This document shows, piece by piece, positions 1 to 8,831 of a DNA stretch of 59,684 nucleotides (position 1 is the stretch's first letter; each line of letters starts with the position of its first letter). Position numbers and translations under genes: made by a program. The notes beneath the pieces were generated by a model. That model ran no database searches. It was given only the letters and a program-made list of their open reading frames with translations, and was not told where the DNA came from. Source of the stretch: Pseudorhodobacter sp. (lineage in GTDB: Bacteria; Pseudomonadota; Alphaproteobacteria; Rhodobacterales; Rhodobacteraceae); NCBI GenBank assembly GCA_029254215.1, contig JAQWYA010000218.1, positions 1 through 59,684 of the forward strand, written 5' to 3'.

Positions 1-428
1 TCCTCATGGTCGCCCTTGTAGGGGACTTTGTGCAAGGTGCCGCCAAAGCCCGCGACATGGAAATTGAAGGTCGGATAGGCCCCGTCCGAGGTGACAACCG
101 GATCGCCGGGGCCGATAATCAGGCGCACAAGATAGCCCAGCAACCCGTCAATCCCTTCGCTCACAACGATATTTTCAGCCCCTACGCCATGATGGGCCGC
201 CAGAGCCTGACGCAGATCGTGGTTTTCAGGGTCGCCGTACATCCAGACGTCCTGCGCAGCCGCAGCCATGGCGGCGTTGGCCTTTGGGGAGGCGCCGAAC
301 ATGTTTTCATTCGCGCCAAGCCTTGTCGCAAAGCGGCGGCCCCGAGCGCGCTCTTGCGTTTCGGGGCCAACGAAGGGAACCGAAGCGGGAAGGGAGGCGG
401 CAAGCTCGGTATAGCGCGGCGTTTTCAT
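1..428 (-). CDS. HisC-like PLP-dependent aminotransferase, N-terminal part (cut by window edge)
   Basis: The gene starts at 428 on the minus strand and runs off the left edge, leaving about 142 residues. The protein begins MKTPRYTELAASLP and carries features of class I/II aminotransferases of the histidinol-phosphate aminotransferase group: GANENMFGASPKA near the N terminus (substrate arm), YGDPENHDLRQALA, and SEGIDGLLGYLVR followed by GPGDPVVTSDGAYPTF, which surrounds the PLP-stacking region. The PLP lysine lies outside the window. It is downstream of valS on the same strand with a gap of about 95 bases. HisC itself and broader-specificity paralogues cannot be told apart from this fragment, so no symbol is given. 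Confidence 0.82.
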   Translation of the reverse strand, partial: MKTPRYTELAASLPASVPFVGPETQERARGRRFATRLGANENMFGASPKANAAMAAAAQDVWMYGDPENHDLRQALAAHHGVGAENIVVSEGIDGLLGYLVRLIIGPGDPVVTSDGAYPTFNFHVAGFGGTLHKVPYKGDHE

Positions 429-523
429 TTCAGGACCTCGGGTGGAGGGGGGAGGGGGCATTCTGCCCCCTCTTGGCGTGCCGCCAATTCACCCCCTGAG
501 GATATTTATGAACAGATGAAAGC

Positions 524-3409
524 CTAGCCGATTTCTGCCAGCCGGGCGAGGGCGGCCTTGATCTTTTCGGCCTCATCCTCGCCTTGTGCCAGTTTCTCGC
601 GGGTTTCTGTCACGACTTCGGGCTTGGCGTTTTCGACGAAATTGGGGTTGTTGAGCCGGCCTTTCAGCCCGCCGAGATCCTTGGCGAGCTTTTCGAGGGT
701 TTTGGTGAGGCGGGCCTTTTCTTCGTCGATATCGATCAGACCAGCTAGCGGAATCGCGAACATGCCCCCTTCGGCGGCCAGCGTGATGGCCCCTTTCGGC
801 ATCTCAGTCGCCTCCTCGACGGTTTCGATCCGGGCAAGGCGAGCGATCAGGGCGGCGTTGCGGTCATAGGCACCGCGGGCGGTCTCATCGAGGCCGATCC
901 GCAGGAGGGTCACCTTGAGGCCGGCGGGCACATGCATCTGAGCGCGCGCCGAGCGGATGTCGTCGATCAGCTTCGTGACCCAGTTCATTTCGCGCAGCGC
1001 GTCTTCGTCGATCAGTTCCGCCCCATAGGTCGGCCAATCGGCATGAACGAGCGGCTTGGCGCGGGTGCCTGTGGTGGACCAGAGTTCTTCGGTGATGAAA
1101 GGCATGATCGGATGCAGAAGGATCATGCATTGATCCAGCACCCAAGCCATCGTCGCGCGGGTTTCCTGCGCCTGATCGCCATCGAACAGCGGCTTGGCGA
1201 ATTCGACATACCAGTCGCAGACCTTCCCCCAGACAAAGGCGTAAAGCGCATTGGCGGCATCGTTGAAGCGGTAGCTTTCCAGCGCCGCGTCAACCTCGGC
1301 GCGCACTTTTGCGGCCTCCCCGATGATCCAGCGGTTCACGGTGGCGTTGGCCTGCGGTGGGGCAGAGGTCGCGTGGCCTTCCCAGACGCCGTTCATCTCG
1401 GCAAAGCGGCAGGCATTCCAGAGTTTGGTGCCAAAGTTGCGATAGCCCTTGATCCGCTCTTCGCTGAGTTTCAGCACCCCGCCGAGGGCCGCCATCTGCG
1501 CCAGACTGAAGCGCAAGGCGTCGGCCCCGTATTCATCAACGATGACCAGCGGGTCGATCACATTGCCACGGGTTTTCGACATCTTCTCGCCCTTCTCGTC
1601 GCGGACGAGCTGGTGAAGATAGACGGTATCGAAGGGTTCCTGACCCACAACAGCAAGCTGCATCATCATCATCCGGGCGACCCAGAAGAACAGAATATCC
1701 TGCCCGGTGACGAGTACGTTTGTTGGGAAATACTTTTGCAATTCCGGGGTATTGTCGGGCCATCCTAAAGTGCCAATCGGCCAGAGGCCCGACGAGAACC
1801 ACGTGTCGAGGACGTCGGGGTCGCGGGTCAGGTTGCGGCCCGGTGCCATCGCTTGGGCCTCTGCTTCATTCGCGGCGCAATACTGGTTGCCCTCTTCGTC
1901 GAACCATACCGGAATCTGATGCCCCCACCAAAGCTGGCGCGAGATGCACCAGGGCTCGATGTTTTCAAGCCAGTGGAAATACACCTTTTCGCCGCTTTCG
2001 GGCATGATCTTGGTCCGGCCCTCACGCACGGCGTCCAGTGCCGGGCCGACGATCTTGGCAGTATCGACGAACCACTGATCCGTCAGCATCGGCTCGATCA
2101 CCACTTTGGAGCGGTCGCCGAAGGGCTGCATGATCGGCTTGTCTTCTACGTAAGCAATCTTTTCCAGATGCTCGGAATTGGTTTCCGGATCGATGGATTT
2201 CACCAGATGGGTCACGGCGAGACCATCGGCGGTGATCGCGGCCACGACGCGCTTGCGCGCCTCAAAGCGGTCGAGGCCGCGATATTCGTCGGGTACAAGG
2301 TTCATCGCGGCGATCTTGGCCTCGTCGAAGCTTTCCTCGCCCGCAGCGATACGCTGTGCGGTGGCGGCCTCTTCGGCATAGGGGCGACCATCGGCGCGCA
2401 TAGCACCCTTGGTGTCCATCAGCGCATACATCGGGATGTTGTTGCGCTTGGCGACCTGATAGTCGTTGAAGTCATGCGCGCCAGTGATCTTCACCGCACC
2501 AGAGCCAAAATTCTTGTCGGGGTATTCATCCGTGATGATCGGTATCAGGCGGCGCTGCGCCTTTGGTCCGACCGGGATTTCACAAATTTTTCCGATGATT
2601 GGCGCGTAACGCTCATCTGATGGATGAACTGCAACGGCGCCATCCCCAAGCATGGTTTCGGGCCGCGTCGTCGCGATCGAGATGTAATCCCGCGTCTCGC
2701 GCAGCGTCACATTTCCGTCTTCGTCGCGCTCGATATATTCATAGGTTTCGCCCCCTGCGAGCGGGTATTTGAAATGCCACATATGGCCCGCAACCTCGAT
2801 ATTCTCGACCTCAAGATCGGAAATCGCGGTTTCAAAATGGGGGTCCCAGTTCACGAGGCGCTTGCCGCGATAGATCAGGCCCTTGTTGTACATATCCACG
2901 AAAACCTTGATCACAGCATCGTGGAAGTTGCCCTGCTCGCCCTCGGGGGCATTGGGGGCGCCGGACATGGTGAAAGCGTTGCGATCCCAGTCACAGGAGG
3001 CACCGAGGCGCTGCAACTGGTTGATGATGGTGCCGCCGGATTCGGCTTTCCACTCCCAGATCTTGCCGAGGAATGCCTCGCGTCCCATCTCGACCCTGCG
3101 CGGCTGACCGGATTCGGCCAGTTTGCGCTCCACCACCAATTGCGTGGCGATGCCGGCATGGTCCTGCCCCGGCTGCCAGAGCGTGTCATAGCCCTGCATC
3201 CGCTTCCAACGAGTCAGAATATCCTGAATGGTGTTGTTGAACGCATGGCCGATATGGAGCGAGCCGGTGACATTCGGCGGCGGGATCATGATGCAGAAAG
3301 TCTCGTCTCGGCTGGCATTCGCGCCTGCCCGAAACGCCCCGTCTGCCAGCCATTTCGCACTGATGCGGGCCTCTGCCTCATTCGAGTCGAAGGTCTTTTC
3401 CATCGCCAT
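524..3409 (-). CDS. valS: Valine--tRNA ligase
   Basis: Class I aminoacyl-tRNA synthetase that charges tRNA-Val in the cytoplasm. The 961 residues match the family length. The HIGH signature is at residues 52-55 within [15 protein letters not shown], and the KMSKS-type signature KMSKTRGN is at 609-616. The editing (CP1) domain lies between them, with the typical stretch [12 protein letters not shown] at about 245-256. The C terminus ends in a helical region rich in Lys and Glu ([18 protein letters not shown]), the usual ValS coiled-coil tRNA arm. Start choice: an AAAGGA lies just upstream of two in-frame ATGs at 3409 and 3403, and either may be used. It is followed on the same strand by the HisC-like gene. 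Confidence 0.98.
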   Translation of the reverse strand: MAMEKTFDSNEAEARISAKWLADGAFRAGANASRDETFCIMIPPPNVTGSLHIGHAFNNTIQDILTRWKRMQGYDTLWQPGQDHAGIATQLVVERKLAESGQPRRVEMGREAFLGKIWEWKAESGGTIINQLQRLGASCDWDRNAFTMSGAPNAPEGEQGNFHDAVIKVFVDMYNKGLIYRGKRLVNWDPHFETAISDLEVENIEVAGHMWHFKYPLAGGETYEYIERDEDGNVTLRETRDYISIATTRPETMLGDGAVAVHPSDERYAPIIGKICEIPVGPKAQRRLIPIITDEYPDKNFGSGAVKITGAHDFNDYQVAKRNNIPMYALMDTKGAMRADGRPYAEEAATAQRIAAGEESFDEAKIAAMNLVPDEYRGLDRFEARKRVVAAITADGLAVTHLVKSIDPETNSEHLEKIAYVEDKPIMQPFGDRSKVVIEPMLTDQWFVDTAKIVGPALDAVREGRTKIMPESGEKVYFHWLENIEPWCISRQLWWGHQIPVWFDEEGNQYCAANEAEAQAMAPGRNLTRDPDVLDTWFSSGLWPIGTLGWPDNTPELQKYFPTNVLVTGQDILFFWVARMMMMQLAVVGQEPFDTVYLHQLVRDEKGEKMSKTRGNVIDPLVIVDEYGADALRFSLAQMAALGGVLKLSEERIKGYRNFGTKLWNACRFAEMNGVWEGHATSAPPQANATVNRWIIGEAAKVRAEVDAALESYRFNDAANALYAFVWGKVCDWYVEFAKPLFDGDQAQETRATMAWVLDQCMILLHPIMPFITEELWSTTGTRAKPLVHADWPTYGAELIDEDALREMNWVTKLIDDIRSARAQMHVPAGLKVTLLRIGLDETARGAYDRNAALIARLARIETVEEATEMPKGAITLAAEGGMFAIPLAGLIDIDEEKARLTKTLEKLAKDLGGLKGRLNNPNFVENAKPEVVTETREKLAQGEDEAEKIKAALARLAEIG

Positions 3410-3492
3410 CGGTCCTTTCCCCTACCACTTTGGCGGGGTTTTAGCGTGGCGCGGGCGCGAGGGAAAGCGCGACTTGGCGCGGGCGGCCTTCG

Positions 3493-3924
3493 TCAGACGG
3501 CCCGGTCAATCTTGGTGGCCAGATGGATCAGGCTTTCAGAGGCTTTGACCCCGGCCATCGACCCGATTTCATCGAGAACCTGATCCAGAACATGGGTGTT
3601 CGGGGCCGCGACCTCCAGCAGCAGATCAAACCGGCCCGAGGTGGTAAACACGCGTTCAATCTCGGCGATGGATTTCATCCGGGTCAGGCAGGCGGCCTGT
3701 GCGCGCGGCTCGATCGTCAGAAGGACCGAGGCGCGCAGCCGCGATTGCCGCCCCGCTTCGCCCAGCTTGAGCGTATAGCCCACGATGACGCCCGTCGTCT
3801 CCAGCCGGTCGAGCCGCGCCTGAAGCGTGGACCGGGCAACCCGCAACCGCCGGGCGAGCGTTGCCACCGACATCCGCGCATCGGCCCCGAGCAGGCCCAA
3901 GATGTTTCGATCCAGTTCATCCAT
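3493..3924 (-). CDS. Lrp/AsnC family transcriptional regulator
   Basis: A 143-residue protein of normal Lrp/AsnC length. The N-terminal helix-turn-helix is seen in MDELDRNILGLLGADARMS and in VATLARRLRVARSTLQARLDRLE, followed by GVIVGYTL, the linker strand. The C-terminal RAM domain has the ligand-binding/oligomerisation pattern with VFTTSGRFDLLLEV. These regulators bind DNA as dimers to octamers and often respond to an amino acid. The gene is divergent from the ornithine-decarboxylase-like gene, and a long imperfect palindrome at 3953-3989 lies between them. A neighbouring target and autoregulation are therefore likely (inference). The effector cannot be read from the sequence. Confidence 0.93.
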   Translation of the reverse strand: MDELDRNILGLLGADARMSVATLARRLRVARSTLQARLDRLETTGVIVGYTLKLGEAGRQSRLRASVLLTIEPRAQAACLTRMKSIAEIERVFTTSGRFDLLLEVAAPNTHVLDQVLDEIGSMAGVKASESLIHLATKIDRAV

Positions 3925-3952
3925 ACAATCTGCATTCCTTTTTCGTCGTTAT

Positions 3953-3989
3953 ACCCGAAAAAAACAACATTTATACTGTTTTATCGGGT
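3953..3989. promoter_or_regulatory. Long imperfect palindrome in the lrp/decarboxylase intergenic region (candidate operator)
   Basis: The outer arms are ACCCGA (3953-3958) and TCGGGT (3984-3989); the inner arms are AAAACA (3961-3966) and TGTTTT (3977-3982). The centre is AT-rich (acatttatac). The arms are symmetric except for one base of difference in the spacers. The site is about 30 bases upstream of the Lrp start and lies between two divergent genes, the expected place for an autoregulatory Lrp-type operator. Confidence 0.6.
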
Positions 3990-4094
3990 GATTTTGTGGG
4001 CCATACGGTCCATCCTCGTTTCAGGAAAAGGGCGGCTCATACGCACCTGGCCTGGTTGTTGATCAGACACCGCGCAGGGGCGATCGCTTGTGAT

Positions 4095-4111
4095 TTCCGG
4101 ATGATCCGGAA
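4095..4111. promoter_or_regulatory. 17-bp perfect inverted repeat upstream of the decarboxylase gene
   Basis: TTCCGGAT and ATCCGGAA are perfect reverse complements around one central G, 40 bases before the chosen start at 4151. It could be an operator or the stem of a 5' leader hairpin. It is unrelated in sequence to the palindrome at 3953-3989. Confidence 0.45.
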
Positions 4112-4150
4112 CCAGACCCTGTGTCATTGGCACCTGAAAGGATGTTTCCC

Positions 4151-5296
4151 ATGGGCGTTTCAAAAACCATCTGGACCAATCCGACCGAGTTTCTGCGCGT
4201 CAATCGCCCGGAAAACCCGGTTCTGTTCTTTTCGCCTTCGGCGCTGCAGGCCACAGCGCGCCGGTTTATCGACGGCTTTCCGGGCATGGTCACTTATGCG
4301 GTCAAATCCAACCCCGAAGAGGTCGTGATCGAAAACCTGCTGGCGGCGGGCTTGCGGGGCTTTGATGTGGCCTCTCCGTTTGAGATGCGGCTGATCCGCC
4401 GTCTCGCCCCGGATGCCGCGATGCATTACAACAACCCGGTCCGGTCGCGCGCTGAAATTGCTGTCGCGGTGGAAATGGGGATCAAATCCTATTCGGTCGA
4501 TTCGGCCTCCGAGCTTGCCAAGCTGATCGAGCTTGTCCCCGCCGCAGAAACCGAGATCACCGTGCGGTTCAAACTGCCCGTCGGTGGGGCGGCCTATAAT
4601 TTTGGGGCCAAATTTGGCGCGACGGCGGATCTGGCGACGGAATTGCTGCGCGAAGTGGCGCAGGCGGGGTTCATCCCCTCTTTGACCTTTCACCCCGGAA
4701 CGCAATGCACCGAGCCCACGACATGGGAGGCCTATATCCGCACCGCCGCCCAGATTGCCGACGATGCCGGCGTTGCGATTGCGCGGCTGAATGTGGGGGG
4801 GGGCTATCCCAGCCACCGTCTGAAAGACGCGCCGCCCGATCTGGAGGCGATTTTTGCAATGATCGACACGGTCGCGACCGAAGTTTTTGGCGACAATCAC
4901 CCGATTCTGATCTGCGAGCCGGGCCGGGGCCTGTGTGGCGATGCGTTTTCGGTGGCGACCCGCGTCAAAGCGGTCCGGGATGAGGCGCATGTGTTCCTAA
5001 ATGACGGTGTTTACGGGTCTTTGTTTGAATTGCCTATGATCGGCGTGATCGACCGGACAGAGGTTCTGGCCTCTGACGGCAAGCGCCGCAGCGGAGAGGA
5101 CCTGCCGCGCATCGTCTTCGGCCCGACCTGCGATTCGGTGGATCGCCTGCCCGGAGAATTGCTGTTGCCGGGCGACATCGAAGAGGGTGATTTTCTGATT
5201 TTCCACGGCATGGGCGCTTATTCCACCGTCACCAACACACGTTTCAATGGCTTTGGTGAGCTTGGCTTGGCCACGGTGCTGTCGCTTCGGCTGTGA
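4151..5296 (+). CDS. Ornithine/diamino-acid decarboxylase, fold-III PLP type
   Basis: An alanine-racemase-fold (fold III) PLP decarboxylase of 381 residues, most like alphaproteobacterial ornithine or lysine/ornithine decarboxylases. It would make putrescine or cadaverine. The PLP lysine is K52 in TYAVKSNP. Other family marks are FHPGTQC, GGGYPS (phosphate binding), CEPGRG, the active-site cysteine C327 in GPTCDSVDRL, and MGAYS near the C terminus. The frame opens at GTG 4121, with ATGs at 4142 and 4151. I chose 4151 because GAAAGGA sits 9 bases before it. It is transcribed away from the Lrp-type gene. A GC-rich hairpin follows at 5323-5350. Ornithine, lysine and other substrates cannot be separated by eye. 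Confidence 0.88.
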   Translation: MGVSKTIWTNPTEFLRVNRPENPVLFFSPSALQATARRFIDGFPGMVTYAVKSNPEEVVIENLLAAGLRGFDVASPFEMRLIRRLAPDAAMHYNNPVRSRAEIAVAVEMGIKSYSVDSASELAKLIELVPAAETEITVRFKLPVGGAAYNFGAKFGATADLATELLREVAQAGFIPSLTFHPGTQCTEPTTWEAYIRTAAQIADDAGVAIARLNVGGGYPSHRLKDAPPDLEAIFAMIDTVATEVFGDNHPILICEPGRGLCGDAFSVATRVKAVRDEAHVFLNDGVYGSLFELPMIGVIDRTEVLASDGKRRSGEDLPRIVFGPTCDSVDRLPGELLLPGDIEEGDFLIFHGMGAYSTVTNTRFNGFGELGLATVLSLRL

Positions 5297-5322
5297 TCCG
5301 GACTTTGTTGCCAATCCCGATC

Positions 5323-5350
5323 CCCCCGGCTGGACAATCCACGCCGGGGG
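5323..5350 (+). terminator. GC-rich hairpin after the decarboxylase gene
   Basis: CCCCCGGC (5323-5330) pairs perfectly with GCCGGGGG (5343-5350), with a further TGG/CCA pairing inside the loop. There is no T-run after it, so it is a weak or factor-assisted terminator at best. It lies between the decarboxylase stop and the CoxL-like gene. Confidence 0.45.
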
Positions 5351-5370
5351 CGTAGTCTTCCCAAAGGCTT

Positions 5371-7677
5371 TTGCCATTTGGGGGGCGGTTCGTGGGACAG
5401 GGTTTCGGTAAGGCGCAGGGCCGGATTGAGGATGCGCGCTTTCTGACGGGGCAGGGCCGTTATGTGGATGACATCACCCCTCCCGACGCGCTTTTCGCGG
5501 TGTTTCTGCGCAGCCCTGTGGCCCATGCGAGGCTCACCTCGCTTGATTTGACGGCGGCGGCGGATGTTCCCGGCCTGCGACTAATCCTGACGGCAGACAG
5601 CCTGGCCGCGGCGGGCGTAGCCCTTGATATGAAAGGCACAACCGTCCGCAACCAAGACGGAAGCCGCGGGGCCGCGCCGTTTCGTCCGGTTCTGGCGCAA
5701 GGCCAGCTTCGTTTTGTCGGAGAGCCTGTCGCCCTGATCGTGGCTGAAAGTCTGGATGCCGCGCGGGACGCGGCCGAGGCGATCGAGCTTGGCTATGAAG
5801 ATTTGCCGGTCAAGATCCGGGCCACCCCCGGTGGGCCGGATCTGCACCCCGAGGCGCCCGACAATATCGCCTATGATTGGGCGATGGGCGACTTTTCCGC
5901 TGTTCAGGCCGCGCTGAAAGCCTCTGCCCATCGGGTGCGGCTGCCGGTGGTTCACAACCGCATCCTCGTGAATGCGATGGAACCACGCGGGGCCTATGCC
6001 GAATGGGACGGGGGCAGGCTGCATCTTTGCGTGAACGGTCAGGGCGTCTGGGTGCAGAAATCCGAACTTTGCCGTCTGTTCGGGCTGAATCCTGAAGACG
6101 TGCGGGTCACCAATCCGGATGTGGGCGGTGGCTTTGGGATGAAGGCCATGACCTACCCGGAATATGTTTCCATCGCGCAGGCGGCGCGGGTTCTGGGCCA
6201 GCCGGTGCGCTGGATGTCTGAGCGGACTGAGGCGATGCTGTCGGATAATGGCGGACGCGGGCTTTTGGCCGATACCGAAATCGGCTTTGACGAGAGCTTT
6301 AAGATTACCGCCTATCATGTTGATGTTAAGTCCGATTTAGGTGCCTACAACTCACAGTTTGGGCAGGCGATTCAATCCGATCTTTTTGCCAAGGTGCTGA
6401 CGGGGGTCTATGACATCCCCTGCGCCAGCCTGCGGTCGCGGGCCGTCTATACCAACACCACCCCGGTGGATGCCTATCGCGGTGCAGGTCGGCCAGAGGC
6501 TATTCTGACGCTGGAACGGGCGATGGACAATGCAGCCCGCGTGCTGGGCATCGATCCGTTCGATCTGCGGCGGCGGAACTTTATCCAGTCCTTTCCCTAT
6601 CGCATGATGAACGGAGAGGTGATTGACGTCGGCGCTTTTGACACCGTGCTGAACCGAATGGTGTACGAGGCTGACATGCCGGGGTTTGCCGCAAGGCGGG
6701 CTGCCTCTGCCGCAAAGGGGCTTCTTCGCGGCGGCGGTTTGGCAAGCTATATCGAGGCAATCCTTGGCAACCCCGAAGAAACCGCCGAGATCCGCTCTGA
6801 CGAGGACGGCGGGCTGACCTTGTTTGTCGGTACTCAATCCAACGGGCAGGGGCATGAAACCGTTTACACGCAGATCCTGGCAGATCGCACCGGGGTTGAT
6901 CCTGCGCTGATCCGGGTGGTTCAAGGGGATAGTGACCAGATTGCCAAAGGCGGCGGGACGGGCGGCTCTCGGTCCGTGACGACGCAGGGCACGGCCATGA
7001 TCGCGACCATCGGCGCAATGACGGCTGCTTTCGCGGCCTTCCTGACCGATGAGATGGGGGAGGGCGTCACCTTTAAGGCGGGGCGCTTCGGGGCGGCAGG
7101 CTCCAACCTGCGGCTGACGCTGATCGAGGCGGCAGAGCGCGCGCGGGCTGCCGGGCGCATGGATTTGCTGCGCCACAGCCAGACCACCCGGCTTGAGGCG
7201 CGCTCTTTCCCGAACGGATCCCATTGGGCAGAGGTGGAACTGGACCCCGAAACCGGAGAGATCCGCTTGGATCGCTATGTCATCACCGATGATTTCGGCA
7301 ATATCCTCAACCCGCAACTGGTAGAGGGGCAAGTCCATGGCGGCATCGCGCAGGGGTTTGGGCAAGCGATGCTGGAAAACGCGGTGCATGACGATCAAGG
7401 CCAGCTCTTGACCGCGAGTTTCATGGATTACGCCCTGCCTAGGGCGCAAGACCTGCCGCTGTTCCAGTTCACCACCGAACCCGTCCCCTCCACCGCCAAT
7501 GTGTTGGGGATGAAGGGCTGCGGCGAGGCCGGGACGGTGGGCGCGCTTGGGGCCATCTGCAATGCTGTCGCCGATGCTTTGGCCCCGCTGGGCGTGACGC
7601 AGATCGACATGCCCTTTACGCCACAACGCGTCTGGGGATGGATCGCGGCTTCGGCAAACCAAAGGAAAGCAAGCTGA
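5371..7677 (+). CDS. Xanthine dehydrogenase/CoxL-family molybdopterin-binding large subunit (orphan)
   Basis: About 768 residues covering the whole molybdenum-binding large subunit of the xanthine oxidase family. It has the N-terminal RIEDARFLTGQGRYVDDI, GGGFGMKAMTYPEY, AYRGAGRPEA at 368-377, the GQGHET loop, and GCGEAGTVGALGAI with the catalytic glutamate at about residue 719. The loop AYRGAGR is the form II (non-canonical) type, not the AYRCSFR of true CO dehydrogenase, so the substrate is unknown. The usual FAD (CoxM) and 2Fe-2S (CoxS) subunit genes are absent on both sides. The frame starts at TTG 5371; GTG 5392, 6 bases after a G-run, is an alternative. The 3' end overlaps the DUF2235 gene. 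Confidence 0.88.
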   Translation: MPFGGRFVGQGFGKAQGRIEDARFLTGQGRYVDDITPPDALFAVFLRSPVAHARLTSLDLTAAADVPGLRLILTADSLAAAGVALDMKGTTVRNQDGSRGAAPFRPVLAQGQLRFVGEPVALIVAESLDAARDAAEAIELGYEDLPVKIRATPGGPDLHPEAPDNIAYDWAMGDFSAVQAALKASAHRVRLPVVHNRILVNAMEPRGAYAEWDGGRLHLCVNGQGVWVQKSELCRLFGLNPEDVRVTNPDVGGGFGMKAMTYPEYVSIAQAARVLGQPVRWMSERTEAMLSDNGGRGLLADTEIGFDESFKITAYHVDVKSDLGAYNSQFGQAIQSDLFAKVLTGVYDIPCASLRSRAVYTNTTPVDAYRGAGRPEAILTLERAMDNAARVLGIDPFDLRRRNFIQSFPYRMMNGEVIDVGAFDTVLNRMVYEADMPGFAARRAASAAKGLLRGGGLASYIEAILGNPEETAEIRSDEDGGLTLFVGTQSNGQGHETVYTQILADRTGVDPALIRVVQGDSDQIAKGGGTGGSRSVTTQGTAMIATIGAMTAAFAAFLTDEMGEGVTFKAGRFGAAGSNLRLTLIEAAERARAAGRMDLLRHSQTTRLEARSFPNGSHWAEVELDPETGEIRLDRYVITDDFGNILNPQLVEGQVHGGIAQGFGQAMLENAVHDDQGQLLTASFMDYALPRAQDLPLFQFTTEPVPSTANVLGMKGCGEAGTVGALGAICNAVADALAPLGVTQIDMPFTPQRVWGWIAASANQRKAS

Positions 7678-8753
7678 GCTTATTTGGCCAACTGACCTCG
7701 TGGTTTCGGCGTCACCCGCCGCCTGTTACGGGTGGGGTGGCGCAGGGGCGTGGGGCTGTTGACCACATCCTCATTCTGGATGGAACGCTGTCGTCGCTGG
7801 CACCGGGGGCGGAAACCAATGTCGGGCTGATCTTCAAACTGCTGTCCGAAGTGCATCCGGCGCGCCGCAGGTCTTTGTACTATGAGGCCGGGGTGCAGTG
7901 GGAAAGCTGGCAACATCTGGCGGATGTGGCGCAGGGCCGGGGTATCAATCGTCAGATCCGCCGGGCGTATGGCTATCTTGCCAGCCATTACACACCCGGC
8001 GACCGGATCTTTCTGATCGGCTATTCGCGCGGGGCATTTGCGGTGCGCTCGCTTGCCGGAGTGATCGACCAGATCGGATTGCTGCAAAAAGACCATGCGA
8101 CGGAACGCAATGTCCAACTCGCCTACCGCCATTATCAACGTGACCCCGAACGGGTATCCGCCCGCGCCTTTGCCCGCCGCTTTTGCCACGCCGACACCCC
8201 GATCGAGATGGTCGGCGTTTTTGATACGGTCAAGGCGTTGGGCATCCGCCTGCCAATCCTGTGGATGTTGACCGAGGCGAAACATGCCTTCCATTCGCAT
8301 CGCTTGGGCAGGCATATCAAACACGGGTTTCATGCCTTGGCGCTGGATGAAACCCGCGTGGTGTTCGAGCCGATCCTCTGGGTCTGCCCCCCCGATTGGC
8401 AGGGCAATGTGGAACAGGTCTGGTTTCGGGGCGCGCATGCCGATGTGGGCGGGCAAGTGGGGCGGAACAATGCGGTGCGCGGCCTGTCCAATATCCCCCT
8501 CGTCTGGATGCTGGAGCGGATGGAGGGCTGCGGTCTTGATCTGCCGGAGGGGTGGCGGGGCCGGTTTCTGTGTGACCCTAAGGCTCCTAGCTTGGGGACA
8601 TGGCGCGGCTTGCGCGCAGTCTTCCTGTTGCGCCGTAAACGGGTCTGGGGGCGGGATCGGTCGGAAACCCTGCATCCTTCGGTGTTGGAGGTGGGAAGCC
8701 CCGCCTATCTTGCGCGTGCGGCCCCTGACAGCCTGCTTGAGCAAGCAAAGTGA
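7638..8753 (+). CDS. DUF2235-domain alpha/beta hydrolase
   Basis: A 371-residue protein of the DUF2235 (Tle1-like phospholipase) group. The nucleophile elbow GYSRG is at 128-132 (Ser130). It is followed by FDTVKALGI, the usual aspartate region, and by WFRGAHADVGG, the histidine-bearing motif of the family. The N terminus is basic with no clear signal peptide or membrane segment. Related proteins include type VI secretion lipase effectors, but no secretion genes are near, so a household role is equally possible. The only good start in frame is ATG 7638, which overlaps the CoxL-like gene by 40 bases and suggests translational coupling. The substrate is unknown. Confidence 0.82.
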   Translation: MDRGFGKPKESKLSLFGQLTSWFRRHPPPVTGGVAQGRGAVDHILILDGTLSSLAPGAETNVGLIFKLLSEVHPARRRSLYYEAGVQWESWQHLADVAQGRGINRQIRRAYGYLASHYTPGDRIFLIGYSRGAFAVRSLAGVIDQIGLLQKDHATERNVQLAYRHYQRDPERVSARAFARRFCHADTPIEMVGVFDTVKALGIRLPILWMLTEAKHAFHSHRLGRHIKHGFHALALDETRVVFEPILWVCPPDWQGNVEQVWFRGAHADVGGQVGRNNAVRGLSNIPLVWMLERMEGCGLDLPEGWRGRFLCDPKAPSLGTWRGLRAVFLLRRKRVWGRDRSETLHPSVLEVGSPAYLARAAPDSLLEQAK

Positions 8754-8831
8754 CGGAACGATCTTCGGGGGCTTCAATTTCCGGACAGGCTGCGCCATCC
8801 TGACAATGGCAGTCACAAAGGACCGAACCCC

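Noticed and set aside
5371-7677. True aerobic CO dehydrogenase large subunit
   Set aside because: The active-site loop is AYRGAGR, not AYRCSFR, and the other two subunit genes are missing.
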